A stretch of 64,000 nucleotides of DNA from Pseudomonas synxantha (GCF_900105675.1 NZ_LT629786.1:930001-994000), one strand, 5' to 3'. Counted from the stretch's first letter, positions 9,163 to 18,591 are shown. Notes: generated by a model not told the origin, from the letters alone. Program-made: numbers and translations.

Positions 9163-10085
9163 TTCGCCGCTCCCGTGCAGGGGTGGGTTTGCTGCCAATG
9201 GCGGGCAATGTCGACACGCCGGGTGAACCACACCTGTTCGTGGCTCTTGGCGTATTCGATAAAACGCTTCAAGGAGGCCAGGCGGGCAGGGCGACCGATC
9301 AGGCGGCAATGCAAGCCGATGGACAGCATCTTCGGTGCCTCGGCGCCTTCGGCATACAGCACGTCAAACGCGTCTTTGAGGTACTCGAAAAAATCATCGC
9401 CCTTGTTGAAACCCTGCACCTGGGTAAAGCGCATATCGTTGGTGTCCAGGGTGTACGGGATCACCAGGTGCGGCTTGCCGGTGGGGTTGTTGGGTTCCCA
9501 GTAGGGCAGGTCGTCGTCGTAGGTGTCGCAATCATAGAGGAAGCCGCCTTCCTCCATCACCAGCCGCCGGGTGTTGGGGCCGGTGCGCCCGGTGTACCAA
9601 CCCAGTGGGCGCTCGCCGGTCAGCTCGGTGAGGATGCGGATCGCTTCGAGCATATGCTCGCGTTCCTGGGCCTCGTCCATGTACTGGTAGTCGATCCAGC
9701 GATAGCCATGGCTGCAGATTTCGTGACCGGCATCGACCATCGCACGGATCACATCCGGGTGGCGTTGGGCGGCCATGGCCACGGCGAAGATGGTCAGCGG
9801 GATATCGAATTGCTTGAACAGCTTGAGGATGCGCCACACGCCGGCACGACTGCCGTATTCGTACAACGACTCCATGCTCATGTTGCGCTCGCCTTGCAGC
9901 GGCTGGGCCGAGACCATTTCCGAGAGGAAGGCTTCGGATTCTTTGTCGCCATGCAGGATATTGCGCTCGCCGCCTTCTTCGTAGTTGAGTACGAACGATA
10001 GCGCGATGCGTGCCTTGCCCGGCCAATGGGGGTGAGGAGGGTTACTGCCGTAACCGATCAGGTCGCGTGGGTAGTCAGCGCTCAC
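9159..10085 (-). CDS. puuE: Allantoinase PuuE (polysaccharide-deacetylase fold)
   Basis: Hydrolyses allantoin to allantoate. This is the metal-independent NodB-fold allantoinase, not the amidohydrolase AllB. The 308-residue product begins MSADYPRDLIGYGSNPPHPHWPGKARIA, a highly conserved family N-terminus. Further blocks are MAAQRHPDVIRAMVDAGHEICSHG near residue 110 and WYTGRTGPNTR near residue 165. It is the first gene of the minus-strand catabolic operon (puuE-uraD-alc-allA-puuD-permease). Its upstream region carries a TTGTATACAA palindrome 41 bp from the start codon, a likely regulator site. Confidence 0.95.
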   Translation of the reverse strand: MSADYPRDLIGYGSNPPHPHWPGKARIALSFVLNYEEGGERNILHGDKESEAFLSEMVSAQPLQGERNMSMESLYEYGSRAGVWRILKLFKQFDIPLTIFAVAMAAQRHPDVIRAMVDAGHEICSHGYRWIDYQYMDEAQEREHMLEAIRILTELTGERPLGWYTGRTGPNTRRLVMEEGGFLYDCDTYDDDLPYWEPNNPTGKPHLVIPYTLDTNDMRFTQVQGFNKGDDFFEYLKDAFDVLYAEGAEAPKMLSIGLHCRLIGRPARLASLKRFIEYAKSHEQVWFTRRVDIARHWQQTHPCTGAAK

Positions 10086-10125
10086 TGCAGTCTTCCTTCT
10101 TGTTCGTCGAGGTGGCGATGAGTGA

Positions 10126-10135
10126 TTGTATACAA
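10126..10135. promoter_or_regulatory. Palindromic site TTGTATACAA before puuE
   Basis: A perfect 10-bp palindrome 41 bp upstream of the puuE start. The same core occurs at 18413-18422 before the second purine permease, and a near-match at 10406-10415 lies upstream of uraH. The arrangement suggests an operator for a common purine-catabolism regulator; GntR-family regulators often bind sites of this kind. No regulator gene of that type is present in the window. Confidence 0.55.
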
Positions 10136-10267
10136 CTTATTCGCCACTTTGTAAGTGTGCATTTCTGCATTTTTTCTGAACGGTCGGTTTACAAGGGTTG
10201 CAAGAAACCTGCCTGACTGGTCAATTTAAACAAAATAACTCCGCTGTCTGCGTAGGTGCATAGAACT

Positions 10268-10365
10268 GTAGGAGCGAGCTTGCTTGGGAAAAGCTTTAAG
10301 TCACCGCGTTTCTCCTGAAGACCCGCGGTATCGTTGGCGTTTTTCGCTAGCAAGCTCGCTCCTAC
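10268..10365. repeat. REP-like inverted repeat between puuE and uraH
   Basis: The arms GTAGGAGCGAGCTTGCT (10268-10284) and its exact complement (10349-10365) flank 64 bp. The sequence belongs to the GGAGCGAGCTTGCT class of Pseudomonas REPs, also seen at 28197. Apart from this repeat and the two palindromic operator-like sites, the 430-bp gap between puuE and uraH holds no gene I can support. Confidence 0.75.
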
Positions 10366-10405
10366 TGGGAGCAGGTCAAGAGACGCGATGAGTAGGTTGA
10401 ATTTA

Positions 10406-10415
10406 TTGTGTACAA
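10406..10415. promoter_or_regulatory. Near-palindromic site TTGTGTACAA before uraH
   Basis: One base differs from the palindrome at 10126 and 18413, and the flanking A and T extend the symmetry to 12 bp. It lies about 100 bp upstream of the uraH start, in an AT-rich stretch suited to a promoter. Interpreted as an operator for the same regulator. Confidence 0.45.
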
Positions 10416-10515
10416 TTTTAGTGGAAAGTGTCTTAATCGCTCATCGCCGACTTTTTCACTGCCCTGAAAAAGTGCGGGTTTCTCTTCTACTGACTTCAGG
10501 AGGCGCGTAAACGCC

Positions 10516-10869
10516 ATGGGACGTTTGACCACACACGTTTTGGACGCTGCGCACGGCTGCCCCGGCAGCGCGATCAAGGTCGAGCTGTACCGCGTCGAAG
10601 GCGCGCAGCTGGAACTGGTTGCCAGCGCCCTGACCAACAGCGACGGCCGTTGCGACGCGCCGCTGCTGCAAGGTGACGACTACCGCAGCGGTGTCTACCA
10701 GTTGCAATTCAGTGCCGGCGACTATTACCGCGCCCGTGGTGTGCAATTGCCCCAGCCCGCGTTTCTCGATGTGGTGGTGCTGCGCTTCGGCATCAGCGCC
10801 GAACAGGATCATTACCATGTGCCCCTGCTGATTTCGCCTTACAGCTACTCCACCTACCGCGGTAGCTAA
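10516..10869 (+). CDS. uraH: 5-Hydroxyisourate hydrolase (transthyretin-like)
   Basis: Hydrolyses 5-hydroxyisourate, the PuuD product, to OHCU, the UraD substrate. The 117-residue product has the N-terminal LTTHVLDAAHGCPG motif with the catalytic His, the middle block SDGRCDAPLL, and the C-terminal signature YRGS that distinguishes HIU hydrolases from transthyretin. There is no signal peptide, so it acts in the cytoplasm. An AGGAGGCG ribosome site lies about 10 bp before the ATG. It is divergent from the rest of the pathway and ends in a hairpin terminator at 10911. Confidence 0.95.
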   Translation: MGRLTTHVLDAAHGCPGSAIKVELYRVEGAQLELVASALTNSDGRCDAPLLQGDDYRSGVYQLQFSAGDYYRARGVQLPQPAFLDVVVLRFGISAEQDHYHVPLLISPYSYSTYRGS

Positions 10870-10910
10870 GTCGTCGCCGCGCTTGCCCCCAAATGCTCTT
10901 CGTTGGTTTC

Positions 10911-10937
10911 GCCCGCGCACACTGCGGGCTTTTTTTT
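10911..10937 (+). terminator. Rho-independent terminator after uraH
   Basis: GC-rich hairpin GCCCGC-GCACACT-GCGGGC followed by eight T residues, about 40 bp after the uraH stop codon. Confidence 0.75.
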
Positions 10938-11031
10938 GCCCGCGGCTTGTGCGCCGCACGCCCAACTATGTAACGCACCCTGGGGGGGCGGGGTGCCTAG
11001 GCTCGGCTTTTTCTGTACGGGATAGCCCACC

Positions 11032-14000
11032 ATGAGCACTGACACCACCTCCACCTGGGCCGATAAGCTCGACTTCGACGACCCGCACACTTCACCCGCA
11101 GACCGTGAGGAGGCGATGCGTACGTTGCTGACCCGTCGGCTCAACGCGGTCGCGCAACCCAGCCTGGAAATCAATCGGCTCCACGAAGCACAGGCCAGCG
11201 CCAGCGAAGCGGCCAAGACCCTCAGTGGCTTGCTCGGGCGCGCGCCCAGAGTACTGGGCATCATGCGCAGCGCGCTGCAGGAGGCGTTTGGCCTGGACCC
11301 GGACACCGTGCTGTTCACCGAACCGCGGCCACCGGCCCCGCCCCAGAAGGTCGACAGCCTGACCGAACGCGCACTGGCCTTGCTGATCCAGCCCCACGTG
11401 CCAATCAATATCAACCACTTCACCGCGCTGACTATCAAGGGCGATCCGGCCCGTACCTTGCCCTATACGGCCTGGGATGCGCTGGTGCGGGTCAAGGGGT
11501 TGGCCTTGCTTGGGCGCATCGAACAGGCGACCCGTGAGTACTGGCAACAGCTGGCCCATGGTTCGTGGTTGACCCGTCGCAGGCGCTGGGCGCAATTGCG
11601 TACGTCAATGTTCGCAGCCAATGCGTTGCTGGCCCATCGCGTATACCAACTGTCCGACAGCGGCTTTGACATGCTGCGCAAATTGCTCGAAATACCCGAC
11701 GCTGACCAGCGCCAGCGGGCCGGCGGCGAATGGGCGAATGTGCACGTGTGCAGGGTCATGTGGCCCGGCACCAACCAGCGCAGCGTGCCGGTTCCAGGGG
11801 CCTTGCATATCTATCGCGAGGGCGGTGAGGGGGATTCGCCACACGTGGTGTATCTGCCCGGCCTGTTTCGCCAGTTCTACGAGTTCGGTTCCTGGCACCA
11901 ATTGGTGTGCGACCTGCCAATACTGGTCAATGGCCCGCTGAGTCGCGTGTTGTGGCAGTGCCTGCCGTTGCGGCGCTGGCATGAACTGTGTGAGGCGCCT
12001 GGCGTTACCCCTACGCCGTTCATCCCTCAGCGTGGGAGCCTGTTGCGTGACGACGCGCTGTTCGCCAGCGCCAGCGAGGTGCTGGACGGGCAATGGGATA
12101 ACGAACTGGCGTGCGCCTTGTCGATCAACCACGCCGCGGTGGGCCTTCAGGGCGCGAACGCGTCCGCGGCTCCCGATGTGTGGCGCTTGCTCAAATTCAT
12201 CGAGAAAGGGCGTCGGCGCCTGGTCGCCTTCCCGCGCTTGGGACATACCCTGCAGATTTTGCTGGAGTGGGATCGGCAGCGCCGCAGCGGCGAGATCGTG
12301 GCGGGGCACCTGGCGCCGGAACTTGCGTTGAAAACCCGCCAGGCGCAGCTCAAACGTTATGAAAAAGCCTTGATGGGCTTGCTCGATGCGACGGATGTGG
12401 GCAAGGACAGCGTGGCCTACGAGGATTTCCTCAGCCTTGAACGCCAATGGCAGGCCCAGGTAGCGGCGGCGCGCAAGTGGGCCCAGGGGCCGCTGGCCCG
12501 TGTGTTCGAAAAACAGCATTGGCAGGAGCAACCCGAGGGTTCGCGCAATCGTGCTTCCTTGCTGGGCGCGGCACAGCTGCAGGCTCTGCTGTACGAGGCG
12601 CAGATGCAGCAGCGCTTGAATCTGATCAGCGATGTGCACCTGGCGCATCTGGAAGCGGCGCTGAGTGAAGCCTGGCAGCCTGGGCAACAGGCCACGGATA
12701 CCTGCGTGCTGCAAGTCGCGGTAGGCGGCGATGCCGCTACCTTGTACCCGCTGCTCGGCGCGGTGCTGGTGACCGGCAACGCGGCCCAGGCCGACCCCGG
12801 CGCCTCGTACCCGGTGCTGCTATATGTGGCCGGCCAGTACGGAGGGCTGGTAGCGTTTGACTCCCTGAATGCTTTTGCCGAGGCGCTTGACGCCAGCCTG
12901 AAAAGCCGCGATGGCTCTATGCTGTGGCGCTGTATCGGGCGGCACCAGCGGGAACAAGTGCGCACGGCGATCAGCGCGTTGCCCACGGAGGCCTCCCTGG
13001 TGGTGAGCTATGAAATGATCAAGCGTGCCTTGCTCAAGGACCTGTTCATCAAGCATCTGCAACATCACGTCGCGATGAACAAGCTGATTGATCAGGGAGA
13101 GCGGCTGTTCAGCGAGGTGAGTGACCGGCAGTTGAGCCGCCTGTTATTGGCCCAGGAATTGTTCGACGGCCTGCAGGTGCCGGCCAATGATGCACGAACC
13201 CTGGCCTTGGCCAACCTCAACCTGCTGCAGTCGGCAGCCATCCAGGCGAGCAAGCTGCCCGCCTGGATGGCCACGGCAACCCGCGCCCAACGCCAGCACT
13301 ACAAGGGTCTGTGTCGCCGCTACCTGGCCAATGCCTGGGCGGTTGAACACAAACTGTGGCTGGAGTTGCCCGACCTGGAATCCTATGCCCGCCAGGCACT
13401 GATCGCCCGTTTGAGCCAAGACGGTTTGTACCCGCAATTGGATATCGATAAACCCCTGCTCGATATGCCCGATGATGTGAATTCCCAAATGTGTAGCTGG
13501 TCAAGCCAATGCGCGGTAGGGGACCGCAATGTAAAAATCACCGTCAGTCAGCAGCGCACCACCTTCAGCCTGCTGCAATTGGCGCTGCATAACCTTGATC
13601 CCAAGGCCCCCTGGACTCGCTGGCGCTTGAACCGTGCACGCTGGCTGGACTCGGCCTGGAAAGACCGACTGAGTGTGTCTTACCTGATCAAGACTCTTGC
13701 GTCCCTGGACGTGGGCGGGGAATACGACAAGCTGATCCAGCGTGCATTCTACCCGTCTGGATCGACCCAGGTGCCCGCCCCGGGCCTATCCCAGGCGTTG
13801 GTTTATCGGGCCTTACAGCAAAGGGCCCAGATGCAGGTGTACAGCGCCATTCGCCAAGGCTTGAGCGAACAGGCGCAACGTGTGTTCAGTCGCGTCATGG
13901 CGGCGCAGGTGGCGAGCGATCTGAAAGGTGATGGGCTGGATGTGCAATTGGGCTTGGTGCGTCTGGTGGGCCATACCCTGGAACATGACCGCCATATCGC

Positions 14001-16254
14001 CGGGATACTGGTCATGCAGGACAGCCTTTCCGGACTGTGCGTCGTGTACTGGCCCGCCGCTCTGGAAAGCCCACCCATCGCCGAGTACGCCAGCATGGCC
14101 CTGGCCGAGCAAGCCTTGAACAAGGTCGGTGCCTTGTCCTTGAACCTGAAAGCGTTGGCGCGCCAGGTGGCGCCCGGTTGGGAGGCCCAGGCCGTCGACA
14201 GCTATCCCGGGGAAGATCCGCAGGTGGAACCCCGCCGATTGTTTATACACCGGGTCTATGTACCGGCGGTTGCGCGTTTTGTCAGGCAGCTCGTCAGTTT
14301 TTTCACGGTGCGGCACAAGGTGCCAGCGGTAGACCAAGGCAGTGTCGAAGTACAAATCAGCGAGCAGATTGCGCTGGCGCCCGACGGTTGGCTGGCGACG
14401 GTGGCCACCTCCCAGGGCAACGCCAGGGCGCTGCTGGCCCACGCGCGGATGTTCGAGCTGCAACGCCGTGCCCAGGCCCAGTCCAATTCTTCCCTGGCAT
14501 TAGAGGCGTATCGCGAGCAGCGCTTGGGCGAGCAGCACGCCGCGAGCATTCGTGGGCTGTTGTCATTCGTACCGGTGTTGGGCGTGGGTATCAGCTTGTA
14601 TGAAATGCTGCTCGCGGCGCGGCGCTATCATTTCAGCGGCGATGCCCATGACGCCGTGGATGTAGCGTTCCTTACCCTGATGGCGTTTCTCGATGTGTTG
14701 TCGTCCTTTGGTCCTGCCCCCAAGGGCACGCGTGTTGCGCGGGCCTCCCTGTCGCATTTGCATCGTCACCATGGGTTCGCCAGTGGCGTACTCGCCGGCC
14801 TGAAAGTGTCGCCTGGCAAACCGCTCAGCCTGCTGAGCCATTTCAAATCCTTGAACAGTCTGGAGGGCGCCGTTGAGTTGAAGTGGCCGGAAGGCAAGGG
14901 GCGGTATGTGAAGAATGGCCAGCAGATGGTTACCGAGGGCCAAGAGGCCTACTCGGTGTATCAACGTAAGAATGAATCGGCGCTGCGCCTGAAAGTAACG
15001 CAGGGCGATGGACAAGATGAGTTGCTCTTGAACATCGACCAGCCCAGGGAATGGTTGCTGGGGGCCGATGCGCCGCAACCGGGACCCAGTTCGGGCGTGC
15101 TCAACCCGTGGCGCGGGCAGGCAGAGACGGTGCAGGACTGGCAACCACCGATTGTGCGTACTGCTACGCAAACCAGAATTGTGCAATCAAGCTCAACGGC
15201 TACCCATTGGCAAAATTGGCGCATCCCACCCGGGGAAGTGGGGCAAATATCGCGGTCTCCGTCTGCCGGGGTGTTTTACATTGATCCGGATGCCCGAGGT
15301 TTTCCCCACAATGTCATCCGAGTGGCACCTGCCAATACCCAACTGATGTATCCGGTGAGCAGCTATTACAGAATGCTCCCCGAGGGCAACCGGGCTCCGC
15401 TGCAGGGCATCCAGTTTATCCACAGGAACGAGCCGCTGGTTTCGTTGGCCCGCGCTGATATTGAGCGTTGGACGATTACGCAAACGCTTGAGCAGCCTGT
15501 TCCGGTAACCCATGTTCAAGCCAGTGAATGGCGGTTCCATGCCCCCCTGTTCGACAGGCCTTTGACGGACTATGTGGGCACGGCGTTCCCCACCATGACA
15601 CCCCAAAGCCGGGAGTTCACCGTCGCAAGGTTGATTGAGTTATCAGGCCCAGAGCGCCCTGCAACGGCCACCCATCTGCTCAACCTGCGAGCGGCGATCG
15701 ACGATTGGATACCCCAGCCCCCTGCGCGGCCTGGCCAGACGGATGACTTGCTGCGGATGTTGCGCCCTCACGACCTGGGCGAGGCGTACATACACATCGG
15801 TTTCGATGGTAAAGCGCCTGGTTTCACGCGCGTAGACTTCACTCCGCCTGTCCCTTTAGAGGCCAGGCTCCAGAGAGATAAGCACCTGGTTGCAGCTCGA
15901 CAGGCTACGCAACGAGTGGCAATCCGCAGAGTACTCAATGATCAGGGTTTCACTGTACGGGAGCTCCCGGTAGGACGCGACGGGGCAGGTGTGATACCGG
16001 ACTTGATCGCAACCCATCCCAATTCTCCAAACCGACTGTACTACGTGGCATATCAGTGGCTTGAGAAGGGGAGCATCAGGATGTTGAGCAAGTTCAAGGA
16101 GCGTTGGCTGCGCAAAAGTGCGACAGCAGACGCCGAGGTTAAACTTGCGCTGGAGGAAGGGCGCCTGGTTCCCATCATGTCCGGCATTCAATGGCCAGTC
16201 TTTGGACGGGTGCCTGCCAGTGTTTACTTCATCAAATTGACTACTGTCCCTTAA
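11032..16254 (+). CDS. DUF6543-type giant toxin-like protein (dermonecrotic toxin family)
   Basis: A 1740-residue protein of the large Pseudomonas family usually annotated as dermonecrotic toxin or DUF6543 domain-containing. Residues 1-1100 match in style the N-terminal region of these proteins (paired helical blocks, PVPGALHIYREGGEG, PHVVYLPGL). A hydrophobic helical hairpin at about 1172-1228 (LLSFVPVLGVGISLYEMLL, then AVDVAFLTLMAFLDVL) resembles a membrane-insertion segment. The last 150 residues have no match I know and use codons rare elsewhere here (AGA, AGG, TTA, CTA), as if the C-terminus had been exchanged. There is no Sec signal and no adjacent secretion or immunity gene. It interrupts the purine locus between uraH and the NCS2 permease. 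Target and activity are unknown. Confidence 0.7.
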   Translation: MSTDTTSTWADKLDFDDPHTSPADREEAMRTLLTRRLNAVAQPSLEINRLHEAQASASEAAKTLSGLLGRAPRVLGIMRSALQEAFGLDPDTVLFTEPRPPAPPQKVDSLTERALALLIQPHVPININHFTALTIKGDPARTLPYTAWDALVRVKGLALLGRIEQATREYWQQLAHGSWLTRRRRWAQLRTSMFAANALLAHRVYQLSDSGFDMLRKLLEIPDADQRQRAGGEWANVHVCRVMWPGTNQRSVPVPGALHIYREGGEGDSPHVVYLPGLFRQFYEFGSWHQLVCDLPILVNGPLSRVLWQCLPLRRWHELCEAPGVTPTPFIPQRGSLLRDDALFASASEVLDGQWDNELACALSINHAAVGLQGANASAAPDVWRLLKFIEKGRRRLVAFPRLGHTLQILLEWDRQRRSGEIVAGHLAPELALKTRQAQLKRYEKALMGLLDATDVGKDSVAYEDFLSLERQWQAQVAAARKWAQGPLARVFEKQHWQEQPEGSRNRASLLGAAQLQALLYEAQMQQRLNLISDVHLAHLEAALSEAWQPGQQATDTCVLQVAVGGDAATLYPLLGAVLVTGNAAQADPGASYPVLLYVAGQYGGLVAFDSLNAFAEALDASLKSRDGSMLWRCIGRHQREQVRTAISALPTEASLVVSYEMIKRALLKDLFIKHLQHHVAMNKLIDQGERLFSEVSDRQLSRLLLAQELFDGLQVPANDARTLALANLNLLQSAAIQASKLPAWMATATRAQRQHYKGLCRRYLANAWAVEHKLWLELPDLESYARQALIARLSQDGLYPQLDIDKPLLDMPDDVNSQMCSWSSQCAVGDRNVKITVSQQRTTFSLLQLALHNLDPKAPWTRWRLNRARWLDSAWKDRLSVSYLIKTLASLDVGGEYDKLIQRAFYPSGSTQVPAPGLSQALVYRALQQRAQMQVYSAIRQGLSEQAQRVFSRVMAAQVASDLKGDGLDVQLGLVRLVGHTLEHDRHIAGILVMQDSLSGLCVVYWPAALESPPIAEYASMALAEQALNKVGALSLNLKALARQVAPGWEAQAVDSYPGEDPQVEPRRLFIHRVYVPAVARFVRQLVSFFTVRHKVPAVDQGSVEVQISEQIALAPDGWLATVATSQGNARALLAHARMFELQRRAQAQSNSSLALEAYREQRLGEQHAASIRGLLSFVPVLGVGISLYEMLLAARRYHFSGDAHDAVDVAFLTLMAFLDVLSSFGPAPKGTRVARASLSHLHRHHGFASGVLAGLKVSPGKPLSLLSHFKSLNSLEGAVELKWPEGKGRYVKNGQQMVTEGQEAYSVYQRKNESALRLKVTQGDGQDELLLNIDQPREWLLGADAPQPGPSSGVLNPWRGQAETVQDWQPPIVRTATQTRIVQSSSTATHWQNWRIPPGEVGQISRSPSAGVFYIDPDARGFPHNVIRVAPANTQLMYPVSSYYRMLPEGNRAPLQGIQFIHRNEPLVSLARADIERWTITQTLEQPVPVTHVQASEWRFHAPLFDRPLTDYVGTAFPTMTPQSREFTVARLIELSGPERPATATHLLNLRAAIDDWIPQPPARPGQTDDLLRMLRPHDLGEAYIHIGFDGKAPGFTRVDFTPPVPLEARLQRDKHLVAARQATQRVAIRRVLNDQGFTVRELPVGRDGAGVIPDLIATHPNSPNRLYYVAYQWLEKGSIRMLSKFKERWLRKSATADAEVKLALEEGRLVPIMSGIQWPVFGRVPASVYFIKLTTVP

Positions 16255-16870
16255 GCAGCGACGCCACACCGGCACCGCCGAACAGTGTGGCGCTCACCCG
16301 GTTGAACCAGCTTTGGCCCTTGCCGCTGCGCAGATACCGCGCGGCGCCATGGGCGCCCAGGCCGTAAGCCAGCTTGCACAGCAGGTCGAGCACGGCCCAG
16401 GTGGCAATCATGACCAGCAGCTGTGGAAAGAACGCTTGCTGACTGTTGAGAAATTGCGGCAGGAAGGCGGCAAAAAACAGGATGTCCTTGGGGTTGCTGG
16501 CACCCAACACAAAAGCCCGGCCAAACAGAGCGCCAAAGCGTGGCACTGCCGGCGCCTGCGGGGACTGCGCCACGTGGGCCGGTTGCCGCGCCTGCTGCCA
16601 GCTCTGCCAGGCAAGATAGAACAGGTACAGTGCGCCGACGATTTTCAACGCGCTGAACCACTGCTCCGACGCCAGCAACAGCGCGCCCAGGCCCAAGGCC
16701 GAGGCGCTCAGCAGGCAGATCGAGGCAAACACGCCGCCCAGAAACGCCGGGTATGAACGGCGCAGGCCGTAGTTGAGGCTGTTGCTGATCATCAGCAGCG
16801 ACAGCGGGCCGGGGATCAGGATCACAATCAATGCAGCGCCGCTGAACAGCAGCCAGGTTTCCAGGGTCAT
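16241..16870 (-). CDS. LysE/RhtB-family exporter
   Basis: Inner-membrane amino-acid or metabolite exporter of 209 residues with about six helices. The N-terminal motif LIVILIPGPLSLLMISNSLNYGLR is the LysE/RhtB signature (GPxxL), and ASNPKDILFFAAFLPQF is the second family block. Its 3' end overlaps the toxin gene's 3' end by 14 bp in convergent orientation, leaving no room for an immunity gene downstream of the toxin. The substrate is unknown; LeuE- and RhtB-like annotations are both possible. Confidence 0.85.
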   Translation of the reverse strand: MTLETWLLFSGAALIVILIPGPLSLLMISNSLNYGLRRSYPAFLGGVFASICLLSASALGLGALLLASEQWFSALKIVGALYLFYLAWQSWQQARQPAHVAQSPQAPAVPRFGALFGRAFVLGASNPKDILFFAAFLPQFLNSQQAFFPQLLVMIATWAVLDLLCKLAYGLGAHGAARYLRSGKGQSWFNRVSATLFGGAGVASLLKGQ

Positions 16871-16894
16871 TCACAGTCCTCCATTGGTGCAAAA

Positions 16895-16923
16895 GCCTCA
16901 CCCGGAGGTGAGGCGATTTTTTC
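16895..16923 (-). terminator. Hairpin terminator after the NCS2 permease
   Basis: Perfect 8-bp stem GCCTCACC/GGTGAGGC with a 4-nt loop, flanked by T runs on both sides, so it could work in both directions. It lies between the NCS2 permease stop (16937) and the LysE-type start (16870). Confidence 0.7.
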
Positions 16924-16936
16924 AGCTATTCCCGGC

Positions 16937-18283
16937 CTACAGGAAGATGAACTTGGCGATAAAGATCACGCACAGTACCCACAGGCTGACGGAAATCTCG
17001 CGGTACTTGCCGGTGCCAGCCTTGAGCGCCACATAAGTGATAAAGCCCAGGGCGATCCCATCGGCGACCGAGAACGTCAGCGGCATCATGATCGCGGTGA
17101 CGATCGCCGGGATGCTGTCAGTGGCTTCATCCCAATTGATATGGGCCATGCTCGCCATCATCAGCATCGCGACGTAGATCAGCGCGCCGGCGGTGGCATA
17201 AGCTGGAATCATGCCAGCCAGCGGTGCGAAGAACATCGCCGCCACAAACAGCACGCCCACGGTCACCGCGGTCAAGCCGGTACGACCTCCTGCAGCAACA
17301 CCCGCAGCACTTTCCACATAGCTGGTCACCGGCGGTACGCCGACCATGGCGCCAAACACGCTGGACGCACTGTCGGCTTTCAATGCGCGCGACAGGTTAT
17401 CGATCTTGCCATCGGCATTCACCAGCCCGGCACGTTGGGCGACGCCCATCAGTGTACCGGCGGTATCAAACATGTGTACAAAAAGAAATGCAAATACCAC
17501 GCTGATCATGCTGACATTGAATACACCTTTGATGTCCATCGCCATCCAGGTGGGTGCCAGGCTCGGTGGCGTGGAAAGAATGCCGTTGTAGTGCACCAGG
17601 CCCAGGCCCCAACCGGCCAGGGTCACGACGATGATGCTGATCAGGATCGCGCCGAATACCCGGTGGTAACTGAGAATGGCGATCAGCAGGAAACACACCG
17701 CCGCCAGCAGCGGTGCAGGTTCGTGCAGGGAGCCGAGCTTGATCAAGGTCGCTGGGCTGTCGACGATGATGCCCGCGGTTTTCAGACCGATCACCCCGAG
17801 GAACAAACCGACGCCTGCGCCCATGGCATGACGCAGACTCACCGGAATGCTATTAAGCAGCCATTCGCGCACCCGCGACAGTGTCAGGCCCATGAACAGC
17901 ACGCCGGAAATGAACACCGCGCCCAGTGCGGTTTCCCAGGTGTAGCCCATAGTGCCGACGACGGTGTAGGTGAAAAACGCGTTCAAGCCCATCCCCGGCG
18001 CCAGGCCCACCGGCCAGTTGGCGTACAAGCCCATCAACAGGCAACCCAGGGCGGCGGCGATGCAAGTGGCGACAAATGCCGCGCCGTGATCTATACCCGC
18101 ATCGGCCATGATGTTGGGGTTGACGAAGATGATGTAGGCCATGGTGATAAAGGTTGTGAGGCCGGCGATCAGCTCGGTCTTCACTGTGGTGCCATGCAAG
18201 CGCAGTTTGAACAGGCGTTCCAGCCAACCACCTTGCGGCGCGGCGAGGTCAAGCGTAGGGGCTTCGGTTTTGCGGCTATCCAC
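16937..18283 (-). CDS. NCS2 (AzgA-like) purine permease
   Basis: Adenine/guanine/hypoxanthine-type permease of 448 residues with 12-14 helices. Blocks typical of the AzgA branch are TELIAGLTTFITMAYIIFVNP at the start, VGLAPGMGLNAFF near residue 100, VFLFVHMFDTAGTLMGVA-type sequence near 260 and PPVTSYVESAAGVAAGGRTGLTA near 315. It is a different subfamily from the urate permease at 4123. A TTTGTATACAAA palindrome about 130 bp upstream links it to the puuE/uraH control region. It probably belonged to the same locus before the toxin gene was inserted. Confidence 0.9.
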   Translation of the reverse strand: MDSRKTEAPTLDLAAPQGGWLERLFKLRLHGTTVKTELIAGLTTFITMAYIIFVNPNIMADAGIDHGAAFVATCIAAALGCLLMGLYANWPVGLAPGMGLNAFFTYTVVGTMGYTWETALGAVFISGVLFMGLTLSRVREWLLNSIPVSLRHAMGAGVGLFLGVIGLKTAGIIVDSPATLIKLGSLHEPAPLLAAVCFLLIAILSYHRVFGAILISIIVVTLAGWGLGLVHYNGILSTPPSLAPTWMAMDIKGVFNVSMISVVFAFLFVHMFDTAGTLMGVAQRAGLVNADGKIDNLSRALKADSASSVFGAMVGVPPVTSYVESAAGVAAGGRTGLTAVTVGVLFVAAMFFAPLAGMIPAYATAGALIYVAMLMMASMAHINWDEATDSIPAIVTAIMMPLTFSVADGIALGFITYVALKAGTGKYREISVSLWVLCVIFIAKFIFL

Positions 18284-18411
18284 AGCGAGTACTCCTCAAG
18301 CGTTTTATTGTTATGTCCAGCGCCGGTTACCTTAAGTGGGCACAGCGCTTTGAGGTACTGGCGGGTTTTGTTGACTGAAAGGTCAGGAACTCGCACGAAA
18401 CGAATTATGCT

Positions 18412-18423
18412 TTTGTATACAAA
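18412..18423. promoter_or_regulatory. Palindromic site TTTGTATACAAA before the NCS2 permease
   Basis: Perfect 12-bp palindrome 129 bp upstream of the permease start. It shares its 10-bp core exactly with the site before puuE. Interpreted as an operator for a shared purine-responsive regulator. Confidence 0.55.
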
Positions 18424-18591
18424 TAAAGCAAATAATGTTTTCGATTGTCTGGGCGAAAGAAGATGAAAGGCGGATTTTCATGAAGCAGGAGCAATTTATT
18501 CGGTCCGTTACCTTGAAACAATCCTTCGACACCCGCACCTTATCGGCGCAAGCATTCGGTCAGAGCGCACCAGTGGCATAAGGGGAGCCCC

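Noticed and set aside
15800-16254. Possible PD-(D/E)xK nuclease motif in the C-terminus of the first toxin (IPDLIATH then YYVAYQW)
   Set aside because: The second half of the motif (acid-x-Lys) is absent at the right place, so a nuclease call cannot be supported.
17141-18466. 441-residue plus-strand frame over the NCS2 permease
   Set aside because: Antisense to a well-supported transporter; composition is typical of a reverse-complement shadow.
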